Under the pieces are notes generated by a model. The model was not told the DNA's origin and searched no databases. It saw nothing but the letters and a program-made list of their open reading frames with translations. Both the position numbers and the translations under genes were made by a program. Shown one piece after another: positions 35,644-45,674 of a stretch of 55,847 nucleotides of DNA (position 1 is its first letter; each line of letters begins with the position of its first letter). Where the stretch lies: positions 1 through 55,847 of the forward strand of contig CAMXAU010000018.1 in assembly GCA_947179325.1 (NCBI GenBank). The letters are read 5' to 3'. The DNA comes from an uncultured Bacteroidales bacterium. Its GTDB lineage: Bacteria; Bacteroidota; Bacteroidia; Bacteroidales; UBA932.

Positions 35644-37836
35644 ATGAAAAGATTTGCATACACCATATCCATTCTATCATTATTGGCTGTATCCTTTTCC
35701 TGCAGCACGACGAAGGTCCTGCAGGACGGGGAATACCGTCTTGCCAAGAACAAGATCGAGGTCAGCAACGACAAGAAATTTGCCATCAGCCAGATAGAGC
35801 CGTATCTCAAGCAGAAGCCGAACTCATATATAGTATTGGGCTGGAATCCTTTCCTCAATGTATATAACTGGCAGAACGGGAAGGGGAAGGGCTGGGACAA
35901 GTTCATCCAGAAAATAGGTGTGGCCCCTGTTGTCTATGACCCGGACATGGTTGAAAGCTCGATTACCAATGTGAAGAACAGGCTTGAATACCTTGGATAT
36001 TATGGTTCCAAAGTAAGCAGCAAGGTGGAGGTCCATAAGAAGAAGGTCACTGTAAAATACGACATAGAGCTTGGAAAACGTTTTGTAATCAGCGATATCA
36101 GCTATTCGACACCAGGCGGTGAATTCGGTTCTGACTATTTTGCGGACACTTCTTCTGTCACAATACGCAAAGGGGACTACCTCTCGGAGGCCGCGCTGGA
36201 GAAGGAGACCGCAAGGTCAAGCGAATATCTCAGAAACAAGGGATACTACAGCTTCAACAAGAACTACTTTTTCTTTGAGGCCGACACCACCTCCGTCAGG
36301 GACAGCGCGCTACTTGAACTTACAATAAACGAATACACAAGGAACGAGACGGAAAAGGACGCGGTGCCTTTCAGGAAATTCAAGGTGAACAATGTTGATG
36401 TGACATATCCCAAAAGCCTTAAAGTCAGGGAAAGCGCCATACGCAACCTCAATACGATAATACCAGGTGACATATACAGCGAGACCAATATAAACAACAC
36501 ATATTCCAGGCTCTCCGCACTCCGTATATTCAGCAGCATCAACATAGAGATGAACCAGGTGGACACAAACCTCGTTGACTGTTCCATCAAGCTTGCGCAG
36601 ACAAGGCTGCAGGGATTCAAGGTAAACCTTGAGACATCTGTCAACTCCACCGGGCTCATGGGAGTCTCACCGCAGGTCTCGTACTACCACAAGAACATAT
36701 TCCATGGCGGAGAATGGCTCAGCCTGAGTTTCATGGGGAACTTCCAGTTCAAGTTCAACGACCCGGCGCGCTCGACTGAGTTCGGTGTCTCCGGAGGACT
36801 GAGCTTCCCGAAATTCCTTGGGCTGCCATACCGCATCTTCAACGGCCCGTCCATTCCGCGTACGGACGTGAACCTGTCATACAACTACCAGAACCGCCCT
36901 GAATATACCCGCAACATCATCTCCGTGTCATACGGATACAGCGGCAGCTACAGGGGCCGCCTGTTCTATCAGGCCTATCCGGTACAGCTGAGCGTCATAC
37001 ATCTGTTCAACCTTGATAATGCATTCAGTGAATCCCTGTCCAATGACCCGTTCATGAAGAATGCATATCAGAACCACTTTGACCTCGGCCTTGGAACCAG
37101 CCTGTACTACACGACCAATACCGATGTCAGCCCGAAGACATCCTTCTTCTACACCAGGCTTCAGTTTGACCTTTCCGGAAACCTCCTCAGCGCATTCAAG
37201 CCTTTGATGCACAAAGACGGTGACGGGGCCGGAATAATATGGAACACACCGTACTCGCAATATGTCAGGACAGAGCTGACTGTCGGCAAGACATGGAGGT
37301 TCGGGCGCAATAACGGCCAAGCCATAGCCACAAGGGTTGTCGGAGGAGTTGGATATGCATATGGCAACAGCACCGCGCTGCCTTTCGAGAAACATTTCTA
37401 TGTAGGAGGGGCAAGCAGCCTCCGCGGCTGGCAGGCAAGGTCAGTCGGTCCTGGAACATCCCCAAAAGACTCTTCATTCGTAATCCCGAACCAGACCGGA
37501 GACATCAGGCTGGAGGCCAATCTGGAATACCGTTTCAAGATGTTCTGGAAAATAGACGGGGCCGCATTCGTGGATGCCGGCAACGTATGGACATTCAGGG
37601 AATCTGCAGATACGGAAAGCAGCAGGTCCTCACTCCTTACTGCCTCGAATTTCGGAAAGTCAATCGCAATGAACTGGGGAGCCGGAATCCGTCTTGACCT
37701 TGATTTCCTTGTTGTCCGTGTAGATATGGGCATTAAGCTGCACGACCCGTCCCGTGAGCAGCGCTGGGTGCACCCTTCACAATGGTTCAAGCGCGACGGC
37801 TTTGCCATCCATTTCGGTGTCGGATACCCGTTCTGA
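35644..37836 (+). CDS. BamA/TamA-family outer-membrane lipoprotein (TamL-like)
   Basis: I start at the ATG at 35644 because of the promoter. The 730-residue product has a lipoprotein signal ending SFSC (LLAVSFSCSTTK). POTRA-like domains follow at about 30-340 (GYYGSKVSSKVEVHKKKVTVKYDIELG, YLRNKGYYSF, LSALRIFSSINIEMN). A C-terminal 16-strand-type barrel ends DGFAIHFGVGYPF, with the conserved FYVGGASSLRGW motif. The lipidated BamA-family protein of Bacteroidota is TamL, thought to act with TamB-like proteins in outer-membrane assembly. The divergent TrmH/decarboxylase genes are common neighbours. Confidence 0.9.
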   Translation: MKRFAYTISILSLLAVSFSCSTTKVLQDGEYRLAKNKIEVSNDKKFAISQIEPYLKQKPNSYIVLGWNPFLNVYNWQNGKGKGWDKFIQKIGVAPVVYDPDMVESSITNVKNRLEYLGYYGSKVSSKVEVHKKKVTVKYDIELGKRFVISDISYSTPGGEFGSDYFADTSSVTIRKGDYLSEAALEKETARSSEYLRNKGYYSFNKNYFFFEADTTSVRDSALLELTINEYTRNETEKDAVPFRKFKVNNVDVTYPKSLKVRESAIRNLNTIIPGDIYSETNINNTYSRLSALRIFSSINIEMNQVDTNLVDCSIKLAQTRLQGFKVNLETSVNSTGLMGVSPQVSYYHKNIFHGGEWLSLSFMGNFQFKFNDPARSTEFGVSGGLSFPKFLGLPYRIFNGPSIPRTDVNLSYNYQNRPEYTRNIISVSYGYSGSYRGRLFYQAYPVQLSVIHLFNLDNAFSESLSNDPFMKNAYQNHFDLGLGTSLYYTTNTDVSPKTSFFYTRLQFDLSGNLLSAFKPLMHKDGDGAGIIWNTPYSQYVRTELTVGKTWRFGRNNGQAIATRVVGGVGYAYGNSTALPFEKHFYVGGASSLRGWQARSVGPGTSPKDSSFVIPNQTGDIRLEANLEYRFKMFWKIDGAAFVDAGNVWTFRESADTESSRSSLLTASNFGKSIAMNWGAGIRLDLDFLVVRVDMGIKLHDPSREQRWVHPSQWFKRDGFAIHFGVGYPF

Positions 37837-37889
37837 TTCCGCGGGACACCGTTGGAGAGCCCACGGCAGCCTTCTCAAGGCCTTCAAGA

Positions 37890-39203
37890 CTATTTCACGT
37901 AATACTTAGGCCAGAATGCAGCCATACGGGATCGTATCTCCTCCTCTTTCCTGTTGTCGGCAGGCTCATACAGAACTGTTCCAGCAAGGTTTGACGGCAT
38001 AAATTCCAGGTCAGCCCAATGCCCCGGATAATCATGGGCATATCTGTAGCCATCGCCATACCCAAGTTCATCCATAAGCTTGGTTGGAGCATTGCGCAAG
38101 TAAAGAGGCACGGGCGCATCAGGATTCTCCTTAGCGAGCTCCATGGCCTTATTGATTGCCATATACGCAGAATTGCTCTTTGGAGAGGTGGCCAGGTAGA
38201 TTGCTGTCTCAGACAGCGGAATCCTTGCTTCCGGCATGCCTATGGTATGGACTATCTGGAAACATGAATTCGCAAGCAGAAGGGCATTGGGGTTTGCCAG
38301 CCCGATATCCTCCGCTGCAAGGATGCATAGCCTGCGGGCGATGAAAAGCGGGTCCTCGCCTCCGTTCAGCATACGCGCAAGGTAGAATACCGCAGCATTA
38401 GGGTCTGAGCCGCGCACGCTCTTTATAAACGCCGAGATGATGTCATAGTGCATCTCGCCGCCCTTGTCGTACACAGCGATATTCTCCTGCAGGCATGACG
38501 CGACCACGCTGTTGTCAATGGCAATCCTGTCATTCGCGCCGAAAGAGCCGACAACAATCTCAAGTATGTTCAGGAGTTTCCTTGCGTCACCTCCGCTATG
38601 GCGGAAAAGCGCACCGGTCTCCAGGACCTCGATATTCCTGTGCCTCAATATCTCGTCAGTCCTGAGCGCCCTGTCAAGAAGCTCCTGCAGGTCTGATGGC
38701 TCAAGGGACTTCAGCACGAAGACCTGGCAACGGGACAGAAGCGGAGTTATAACCTCAAACGAAGGATTCTCCGTGGTCGCCCCGATAAGCACTATGGTAC
38801 CGTCCTCTACAGCCCCGAGAAGCGCATCCTGCTGAGACTTGCTGAAACGGTGGATCTCATCTATGAAAAGGATAGGTGACAGGCCACCTGAAAACAGCGA
38901 GTTTCCTTTTGCCTTGTCAATCACATCACGTACATCCTTGACTCCCGCGCTGACTGCTGAAAGGGTGAAGAATTCACGTCCGAGCGAAGTCGCGACAATC
39001 CTTGCGAGCGTTGTCTTTCCTACGCCTGGAGGCCCCCAGAGTATGAACGAGCTGAGGTTCCCGGCCTTGATCATATTGGACAGGACACAGCCTTCACCTA
39101 TAAGGTGCTTCTGTCCAACGTACTGCCCAAGGCTATGCGGCCGCATTCTTTCCGGAAGCGGCGGGAGCATCCTGCTCATCCCTATGTTTTCTTCGTAATC
39201 CAT
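37890..39203 (-). CDS. rarA: RarA/MgsA-type AAA+ replication-fork ATPase
   Basis: I start at the ATG at 39203 (MDYEENIGMSRMLPPLPERM); a TTG two codons earlier is less likely. The 437-residue protein has Walker A GPPGVGKTTLA, Walker B LFIDEIHRFS, sensor IGATTENPSF and the C-terminal MgsA tetramer domain (SDPNAAVFYLARMLNGGEDP). It acts at stalled replication forks and in recombination. It is a single gene, convergent with tamL and divergent from pyruvate kinase. Confidence 0.95.
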   Translation of the reverse strand: MDYEENIGMSRMLPPLPERMRPHSLGQYVGQKHLIGEGCVLSNMIKAGNLSSFILWGPPGVGKTTLARIVATSLGREFFTLSAVSAGVKDVRDVIDKAKGNSLFSGGLSPILFIDEIHRFSKSQQDALLGAVEDGTIVLIGATTENPSFEVITPLLSRCQVFVLKSLEPSDLQELLDRALRTDEILRHRNIEVLETGALFRHSGGDARKLLNILEIVVGSFGANDRIAIDNSVVASCLQENIAVYDKGGEMHYDIISAFIKSVRGSDPNAAVFYLARMLNGGEDPLFIARRLCILAAEDIGLANPNALLLANSCFQIVHTIGMPEARIPLSETAIYLATSPKSNSAYMAINKAMELAKENPDAPVPLYLRNAPTKLMDELGYGDGYRYAHDYPGHWADLEFMPSNLAGTVLYEPADNRKEEEIRSRMAAFWPKYYVK

Positions 39204-39216
39204 GGCCAAATTTGTG

Positions 39217-39224
39217 CAAAGTTA
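39217..39224 (-). promoter_or_regulatory. -7 promoter element of rarA
   Basis: On the minus strand TAACTTTG matches TAnnTTTG and lies 14 bases before the rarA ATG, giving an almost leaderless mRNA. No -33 element is clear. Confidence 0.5.
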
Positions 39225-39237
39225 GCAAAATAAATAC

Positions 39238-39245
39238 TAAATTCG
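39238..39245 (+). promoter_or_regulatory. possible -7 element of pyruvate kinase
   Basis: TAAATTCG differs by one base from TAnnTTTG. It is about 30 bases before the chosen ATG. A TTTG at 39211-39214 is 23 bases upstream, longer than usual. Confidence 0.35.
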
Positions 39246-39274
39246 CGCCCCGAAACGGAGTTATAAGCATTATT

Positions 39275-40678
39275 ATGTTCAAGAAAAAGACGAAGATCAT
39301 ATGTACGATTTCAGACATAAACTGTGAAATCGACTTTATCAGACAACTTTATGAAAGCGGGATGAACGTAGCCCGCATCAACTCTGCACATGCTTCAATA
39401 GAAGGCGCGCAGAAAATTGTAGACAATATCAGGGCTGTGTCGGACAAGATAGGTATACTCGTGGACACCAAAGGCCCGGAAGTCAGGCTTACAGCAATGG
39501 AGTCTGCAGTAGGATTCGTAGTAAAAGAGGGAGATACCTTATATATAAAGAACGGCCCGGGCAAGGCATGTTCAGCCCAGGCTCTATACACAACCTGCCA
39601 GAGCTTTGTCAATGACGTGCCGGAAGGTGCGCATGTCCTTATAGATGACGGGTCCGTCGACCTTCTTGTCACGGGAAAGGATGAAGAGAAGCTGACTTGC
39701 CTTGTATGCAACAACGGAGTCATCAAAGGAAAGAAAAGCGTGAATGTGCCAAATGTGCACATCTCATTGCCAGCATTGACACCCAAGGACAGGGTCTTTG
39801 TGGAATGGGCCATACAGGCAGACATTGACTTCATAGCCCACTCGTTTGTAAGGACAAAGGACGACCTGCTTGAGATACAGGAGATCCTCAATGCACACAG
39901 CAGCCACCTGAAGATCATATCAAAGATTGAGAACCAGCAGGGAATAGACAATCTTGATGACATCCTCACATACTGCTATGGCGTCATGGTGGCAAGGGGC
40001 GACCTCGGAGTGGAGATCCCTGCCGAGAAGATTCCTATCATACAGAAGAATATCATACAGAAATGCCGTGCAAGGAAAAAGCCTGTGATCATAGCCACAC
40101 AGATGCTGCACAGCATGATCGAGAACCCGAGACCTACCAGGGCGGAGGTGACTGATGTCGCAAACGCGATCTTCCAGAGAACCGACGCCATAATGCTGAG
40201 CGGTGAGACTGCAAGCGGGAAATATCCTGTAGAGGCGGTCAACACCATGTGCAAAATCGCCAAGGAGGCAGAGAAAAGCGTAGATACATCCCTTGACCTT
40301 AACCTCGAGAAAGTCACAAAACCTATCGCCGCAGTCCTTGCGCGTTCACTGGTGGCCTCCACCCAGAAGATTCCGGTAAAGGCCATCATCTTTGACACAT
40401 GGACAGGCAGGACAGGACGCTATCTTGCAGAGTTCAGGCCGAAAGTCCCTATCTATGCAATGTGCTACAACGCCTACACCATGCGGGAACTTGCATTGAC
40501 ATATGACATATTCTCCTACAAGTTCGACATCCAGAAGAGCAAGGAGGACTTCGTGAACAACTCCATCAACATCCTCAAGGAGGACGGGAAGATAGCGGAC
40601 GGTGACCTCATAGGCTTCATCGGCGGCAGCTTCAATGATGAGCTTGGAGCGACATATATGGAATTCAAATATGTGTAA
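39275..40678 (+). CDS. pyk: pyruvate kinase
   Basis: The ATG at 39275 (MFKKKTKIICTISD) is the start; the frame extends upstream but would run over the promoter. The 467-residue enzyme shows DTKGPEVR, SKIENQQGIDNLDDIL, MVARGDLGVEIP and the signature AIMLSGETASGKYPVEAV. It makes pyruvate and ATP from phosphoenolpyruvate and ADP. Its C-terminal allosteric domain is complete. It stands alone. Confidence 0.97.
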   Translation: MFKKKTKIICTISDINCEIDFIRQLYESGMNVARINSAHASIEGAQKIVDNIRAVSDKIGILVDTKGPEVRLTAMESAVGFVVKEGDTLYIKNGPGKACSAQALYTTCQSFVNDVPEGAHVLIDDGSVDLLVTGKDEEKLTCLVCNNGVIKGKKSVNVPNVHISLPALTPKDRVFVEWAIQADIDFIAHSFVRTKDDLLEIQEILNAHSSHLKIISKIENQQGIDNLDDILTYCYGVMVARGDLGVEIPAEKIPIIQKNIIQKCRARKKPVIIATQMLHSMIENPRPTRAEVTDVANAIFQRTDAIMLSGETASGKYPVEAVNTMCKIAKEAEKSVDTSLDLNLEKVTKPIAAVLARSLVASTQKIPVKAIIFDTWTGRTGRYLAEFRPKVPIYAMCYNAYTMRELALTYDIFSYKFDIQKSKEDFVNNSINILKEDGKIADGDLIGFIGGSFNDELGATYMEFKYV

Positions 40679-40762
40679 ATAGGGGACAATGGTCCATAAC
40701 AAAAAAGTTATAACTTAAAACTATTTTGTTATATTAATTAGACACCAATAAGCTATAGTAAT

Positions 40763-41962
40763 ATGAGTAATATTGTTGACAATATCCACTACGTGGGAGT
40801 GAACGACCACACGAAGGTAATATTTGAAGGCCTGTGGCCGCTTCCGTTTGGCGTGAGCTACAACTCCTATCTTGTAGTTGACGAGAAAGTCGCCCTGATA
40901 GACACTGTCGATGCTGACTTTGCAGATGAATTCCTCGGAAAGATCAGGGAGGTGATCGGAGACAGGAAGATTGACTATCTCATCGTCAACCATATGGAGC
41001 CGGACCATTCTTCGCAGATGTCAAAGATTCATGAGACATATCCGGACATCAGGATTGTTGCCTCCAGGAAGGCACTGCCGATGATAGCCGGATACCATAA
41101 GCTGTCAGACAACATCATGGCTGTAGCGGACGGGGATGTACTTTCATTGGGAAAGACAACCCTTGCATTCTACATGACACCGATGGTGCACTGGCCGGAG
41201 ACAATGATGACATATGCGGTAGAGAGCAGGACCTTGTTCAGCGGTGACGCATTCGGAACTTTCGGTGCAGTAGACGGAGGTATCACAGACACTTCGGGAG
41301 CGAGACTGTGCGGATGGCTTGATACATACAAGGGCTGCGCAGCAGAATTCAGGAGCGAGATGATCCGCTATTACTCTAACATCGTGGGCAAATACGGAGT
41401 ACCTGTACAGAACGCCATGAAAAAGCTCGGCGGCATGGAGATAAACCGTATATGCAGCACCCACGGCCCGGTATGGGAAAGTGAAATTGCAGAAGTCACA
41501 GGACTGTACGACAGGCTGAGCAGATATGAAGGCGAAAGGGGAGTGTGCCTTGTATACGGAAGCATGTACGGTAACACAGCAAAGGCGGCTAAGGCCATTG
41601 AGGCCAAGCTCATAGAAAAGGGGATCAGGTACGCCACACACGATCTCTGCCACGAGAACCTTTCATTCGCATACCGTGATGCATTCAAGTTCGACACCAT
41701 TATCGCAGGCTCACCGACATACAACGCAGAAGTATTCCCTCCTGTGGAGACATTCATGAGAGGCCTTGTCTCACGTGGGCTGAAGAATCGCAGATTTGCC
41801 GCTTTCGGCTCGTATACATGGGCCGGCACCAGCGTACGGCTCCTTAACGAGACCGCATCGAAGCTCGGTTTTGAGCTTCTGTGTGACGGAATGTCATTTC
41901 CACAGGCTTTTGACGGCAGCCGTGAGGCAGAGACATTGGAAGCAATTACCGAAAAGCTCTGA
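40763..41962 (+). CDS. flavodiiron protein (FprA-type A-type flavoprotein)
   Basis: This 399-residue protein has an N-terminal metallo-beta-lactamase-like diiron domain. The ligands are H77-E79-D81-H82 (HMEPDH), H143 (MVHWPE), D162 (SGDAFG) and H234 (CSTHGPVW). A C-terminal flavodoxin domain follows (VCLVYGSMYGNTAKAA, AGSPTYNAEVFPP, FGSYTWAGTSV). It reduces oxygen or nitric oxide to harmless products and fits a strict anaerobe. It ends at a strong bidirectional terminator. Confidence 0.95.
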   Translation: MSNIVDNIHYVGVNDHTKVIFEGLWPLPFGVSYNSYLVVDEKVALIDTVDADFADEFLGKIREVIGDRKIDYLIVNHMEPDHSSQMSKIHETYPDIRIVASRKALPMIAGYHKLSDNIMAVADGDVLSLGKTTLAFYMTPMVHWPETMMTYAVESRTLFSGDAFGTFGAVDGGITDTSGARLCGWLDTYKGCAAEFRSEMIRYYSNIVGKYGVPVQNAMKKLGGMEINRICSTHGPVWESEIAEVTGLYDRLSRYEGERGVCLVYGSMYGNTAKAAKAIEAKLIEKGIRYATHDLCHENLSFAYRDAFKFDTIIAGSPTYNAEVFPPVETFMRGLVSRGLKNRRFAAFGSYTWAGTSVRLLNETASKLGFELLCDGMSFPQAFDGSREAETLEAITEKL

Positions 41963-41982
41963 GTCCAGGTTGAGAATCCCAA

Positions 41983-42038
41983 AATAAACGATGCCCCTGC
42001 CGTCCGGTACTTCCGGTAAAGCAGGGGCATCATTTATT
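41983..42038. terminator. bidirectional intrinsic terminator
   Basis: AATAAACGATGCCCCTGC (41983-42000) pairs with GCAGGGGCATCATTTATT (42021-42038) with one mismatch. The A and T rich outer parts serve both strands. It separates the convergent flavodiiron gene and the reverse-strand envelope gene. Confidence 0.9.
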
Positions 42039-42050
42039 GGTTCAGGTCAA

Positions 42051-43526
42051 TCAGCGGTATAGCTTGTCCTTGCGCTTGCTTACATTGAAGACAAGACCGA
42101 AGTTCAGCCCTATGTTCATCTTATTGAGTGGCAGACCGATCTTCACTGGTCCGTTTTCGACGAGGGGAGCAGTAAAATGTGTCGGGATTGTATCAGTGCC
42201 GAGATAGAAGCTAATGGCACGGCAATGCAGATTCATCGCGGCACCGAAAGTGGAGCCAAAATTAGAGTAGGCATAGCTTCCGGACAGGGCAAATACATTC
42301 CCGAATGCGAAATTGACTGACAGACGTCCTTCTGTCCAGCTGTGTTCCCCCTGTATCCTTGAAGTCAGCAGGGCACCGACTGACATGCTGTCCCAGAAAG
42401 GCATCTTGTACTGAACACCGGCATTGACAGTCGCAGCAAGCATTTCCGTATATCCTCTGCTGCCCTTTTTCTGGAAAGCAATAAAGTCTTCCATCCCGTC
42501 AAACACGTGCCCGAACTGGTTTCCTATACTGTTGTCGCTCTCTTCGTCAAAAGAAAACTCCTCAAAACCTGTAAATGTCCACGGCGTGTTGTCCGTCTCT
42601 GCATAAGTCGCATTATTCCAGCAAATGAAGCCAAGGTCAAGGACGGCAGCAGATACTGTCAAACCCTTGATTATCTCCCATGACGCCCCCAGGTCTATTG
42701 CAGCACCATATCCTCCAAGGAAAGCAGATATGCCTCTTTCGCTGAAAGCACGTTCCACATCGAACGTTATGCTGTTGAAGTCGAGCATGTCAGGCTGCTT
42801 TCCCTCAGGCACCTCACCTGCTTCCGCATATGTAGGGATATTCATCAATGCACCGCATGAAGCATAGAGCGAACCGTTTGCATTGACGCGCCATTCCTGC
42901 GCAGTCATATCGACCGTCATGCTGTTGATATCTGCCCTTGCATTCGCCGCTCCCATAAGGAATTTCAGCTTAGCGCCTACAGATATCCTTTCATTTATCC
43001 TCTGGCTATGCCCAAGCGAAAATTCAAGATAGGCCTTTGCCCTTGCACCCATATGGCTTATGTCATAATGCTGGTCAGCCCCGGGGTTCTTCATGAATGC
43101 AAACAGGTCCCTCGGGAGATTGACTGACACATTAGACTTGAGGTTAAGCTCGACAGTCGTAAAACCGTTCCTCTTTCCCCATGCTCCAATGGAGAGCAGC
43201 GATGTAGAGACGTCCGCGGCAATGATATTGTTGCGGTGAAGCTGTCCGAGGAATGTGTCCCTGCTGACACTGTTGTCCATAAATGTGGCAAGCTGTCCGT
43301 TGGCAGATGGATAGAGGAAAGTCTTGACTCCAAGGTTGGACTGTACCCCGACAGAAGTGTAGCCTAACGCAGGAAGCGCGAAATAGCTCCTTGCACTCGC
43401 AAATGCGGGGTTCATCTGATGCCTGAAATTATATGCGTCAAGGAAATATGCTGTACGCATCGGCTCCTGCGCGTATGCCGCAAAGCAGGCCACTGCCAAT
43501 ATAAATATGCTGAATGTCTTTTTCAT
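42051..43526 (-). CDS. outer-membrane protein of the DUF5723 type
   Basis: I start at the ATG at 43526 (MKKTFSIFILAVACFAAYAQ), just after the upstream stop; an ATG at 43538 overlapping that stop is also possible. The 491-residue product has a signal peptide cut after AYA, then alternating strand patterns of a small barrel (AYLEFSLGHSQRINERISVGAKLKF, FSLSGSYAYSNFGS-like). It resembles PorV/DUF5723 outer-membrane proteins. It is translated right after the upstream lipoprotein gene, and the two probably work together. Function unknown. Confidence 0.75.
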   Translation of the reverse strand: MKKTFSIFILAVACFAAYAQEPMRTAYFLDAYNFRHQMNPAFASARSYFALPALGYTSVGVQSNLGVKTFLYPSANGQLATFMDNSVSRDTFLGQLHRNNIIAADVSTSLLSIGAWGKRNGFTTVELNLKSNVSVNLPRDLFAFMKNPGADQHYDISHMGARAKAYLEFSLGHSQRINERISVGAKLKFLMGAANARADINSMTVDMTAQEWRVNANGSLYASCGALMNIPTYAEAGEVPEGKQPDMLDFNSITFDVERAFSERGISAFLGGYGAAIDLGASWEIIKGLTVSAAVLDLGFICWNNATYAETDNTPWTFTGFEEFSFDEESDNSIGNQFGHVFDGMEDFIAFQKKGSRGYTEMLAATVNAGVQYKMPFWDSMSVGALLTSRIQGEHSWTEGRLSVNFAFGNVFALSGSYAYSNFGSTFGAAMNLHCRAISFYLGTDTIPTHFTAPLVENGPVKIGLPLNKMNIGLNFGLVFNVSKRKDKLYR

Positions 43527-43530
43527 AGCC

Positions 43531-45387
43531 TTAGTCATTTTCTTCATCATTTCCAGCTGACGACAGGGTTGCCGATACTGTACCTGCAACCTTTGCAGAC
43601 ATTCCAAGCATCTGTATCCCATGCCTCTCATTGAGTACCTGGCCCTCTATTCCGTCCTTGTCCGAACCTGTAAGATAAATTGAAAGCCTGATTCCGTCCA
43701 GTGCCTTTATGGCAGCGGCACTTGCAGTAAGGGTAATCTTTACAGGAGTATATGCCGGTAACTCTTCTGTACCTGCCTCAGCTGCACCATCCATACTGAC
43801 CTCTATGCCGGACATGATTTCATCCCCGTTGATGTCTACCGGAACTGCATCCAGCTCTACATTCAGCGGGATTGTATTCTTGAGAGTGAAATCAATGTCA
43901 ATCCGCTCAATCCCTATTGTAACATCTCCTTCTTCTGTAAATGCGCTGTTCCATCCTTTGATATCTGTTGAGTAGAGAAGCGACATCTCGCGCCCGAAAG
44001 CGAGCGGGGCATCAAGGCCATATTTTGCAGACACTGCATTAAGGTCGCCCGCCACTCCTGTTTCTACGCTTACAAAACTGTCCGGATCAGTTGTGACTCC
44101 CATGTTCTCTATCAATACTGTATCCGGGATTGTCTCAAAGAGTGCACTGAGCCCTGGAGCCACAATATCCGTAACCCCGGAAACTCCGGAAGAATATCCC
44201 TGCCGTGATATGTATATCATTCCTTTTCCCTGCGGAATGACTACCGGTGCAGTCCTGTTGTCTGCCGGGCCATCAGCTCCGATATGTATCTCAGCTTTCT
44301 GCGTGTTGCCCGAAACTGCCCTCAGTTCTGCATTCAATTCTGCCTCAAACTGGGTATTGTTGTCGATGTCAAGCCATATGACAGGATTCCACAGGTCAAG
44401 CCTGACATTGTCCCCGGACAGGAAATCCGGAATATCGGTGAAGGCAATTGACTGGCTTGCAAACTCCTCTGATATATTGAGCTTTGCCTCGATACGCTTG
44501 ACATCAGCTGTCCTCATCTCGATATACATGCTCATCTTTACCATGGAAGGCACCGGATTGAAGTCCTTAAGGTCAATCTCTACAGCTCCCTCTATCGTTA
44601 CATGGTCATTCAGGACAAGCCTGCGGACAGCCCCATCCTGGACAATGCCGTGGTCAGGAACCTTTTCAAGGTCAATATGTGTGATGTACATTTCGAAAGA
44701 AGCGCTCTTTGCTTCCTTACGTATAGCGACATCCTCCAGCAATGTCACAACATGGCCGTCATTAACAATGATCTCGTTGGACTGCGCACCCGGTTCAAGT
44801 GTCAGGAAGTCGGGAAAGGTGATGACAAGTCCTTTCTGCAGCGTAAGCGAGCCGGACTCAATGGCAAATGTGAAATCTATAGTTGATGTCACATCCGCAC
44901 ATCTGAGGTCAATGACCTCGGCCGGAAGTTCTGCATCGATTATCATCTCCATGCTTGGAACCTCATTGCCGTTTGCAAGAATCTGGAATTCAAGATTTGT
45001 ATCTCCCTGTATCTGTGATGGATCCATGCCTACAAACCTTGAAGGCACAGTGAATCCAGACTCTATTTTTTCAAGTGTCTGGCCCTCAAATTCGAAAGAG
45101 GGGACAGGTACATTGATACTTACAGGATTCCCTCCGTCAAAACGGATAACGTAATTTCCGTTTTCATCTGTTGTGACTGTATTTCCTCCCGATGTCCCTA
45201 TCTCCAGAAAATCACCGATAGCTATGAATTCCGAGTTTCCTACCGGAAGGCTGACGTCCACATTGATGTCAACTGACATGTCCTTGGTCAGATCATATCG
45301 GTCATCCGTACAGGACATGACCGAAGAAATGCCAATGGACACAAGCAAGGAAGCTGCCAGTGCAGCCATTGGTTGTTTGTGATGCAT
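43531..45387 (-). CDS. large beta-rich lipoprotein of unknown function
   Basis: I start at the ATG at 45387 (MHHKQPMAALAASLLVSIG), which puts the lipobox cysteine (VMSC) at residue 25. The 618-residue protein is almost all beta strands, with acidic residues and no enzyme motif (VDINVDVSLPVGNSEF, ITFPDFLTLEPGAQ). It is the first gene of a pair; its stop overlaps the possible first ATG of the DUF5723-type gene. It is probably exported and lipid-anchored. Function unknown. Confidence 0.75.
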   Translation of the reverse strand: MHHKQPMAALAASLLVSIGISSVMSCTDDRYDLTKDMSVDINVDVSLPVGNSEFIAIGDFLEIGTSGGNTVTTDENGNYVIRFDGGNPVSINVPVPSFEFEGQTLEKIESGFTVPSRFVGMDPSQIQGDTNLEFQILANGNEVPSMEMIIDAELPAEVIDLRCADVTSTIDFTFAIESGSLTLQKGLVITFPDFLTLEPGAQSNEIIVNDGHVVTLLEDVAIRKEAKSASFEMYITHIDLEKVPDHGIVQDGAVRRLVLNDHVTIEGAVEIDLKDFNPVPSMVKMSMYIEMRTADVKRIEAKLNISEEFASQSIAFTDIPDFLSGDNVRLDLWNPVIWLDIDNNTQFEAELNAELRAVSGNTQKAEIHIGADGPADNRTAPVVIPQGKGMIYISRQGYSSGVSGVTDIVAPGLSALFETIPDTVLIENMGVTTDPDSFVSVETGVAGDLNAVSAKYGLDAPLAFGREMSLLYSTDIKGWNSAFTEEGDVTIGIERIDIDFTLKNTIPLNVELDAVPVDINGDEIMSGIEVSMDGAAEAGTEELPAYTPVKITLTASAAAIKALDGIRLSIYLTGSDKDGIEGQVLNERHGIQMLGMSAKVAGTVSATLSSAGNDEEND

Positions 45388-45420
45388 ATCATTGGTTTTT
45401 AAGTTCGTAAAGAAGTGCAA

Positions 45421-45486
45421 AGATATCTATATTAAATTAATAATAAGCAATTATTTTTATTATTGAAATAAACTTTTTTATATTTT
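45421..45486. other. AT-rich intergenic leader region
   Basis: This stretch is almost all A and T and holds no gene. It lies directly upstream of the reverse-strand lipoprotein gene and probably holds its promoter, though no clear TAnnTTTG match was found. Confidence 0.4.
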
Positions 45487-45660
45487 TTTTCTGGAGAGTA
45501 TTGCCACATCCTGGTGCAGATGTACAGCTGGACAATGCTCCGCTTCCTGATGTCTGGATTCTGTTGCCTTGGAATGCACTGATCAGCCACGTTCCGCCAG
45601 ATGTTGATGTCAGATCAGGCTGCTCACTTGACTATATTTTGTCAGGCATTGCTGCCTGAT
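45487..45660 (-). other. isolated GC-richer patch, possible coding remnant
   Basis: This stretch is far richer in GC than the AT-rich bases on both sides. On the minus strand, a frame reads LTSTSGGTWLISAFQGNRIQ and on for about 45 codons, but it has no start codon and is preceded by TAG. The plus strand is open as well. At its right end is the perfect hairpin TCAGGCA-ttgc-TGCCTGA (45642-45659). It could be the remains of a gene or the end of a lost operon. It is not assigned as a gene. Confidence 0.3.
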
Positions 45661-45674
45661 ATAAAATTAATTTA

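Noticed and set aside
37837..37889. Terminator between tamL and rarA
   Set aside because: No convincing stem with a T run was found in the short gap.
40679..40762. Promoter of the flavodiiron gene
   Set aside because: The AT-rich gap contains near matches such as TATTTTG but no full TAnnTTTG with a spaced TTTG.
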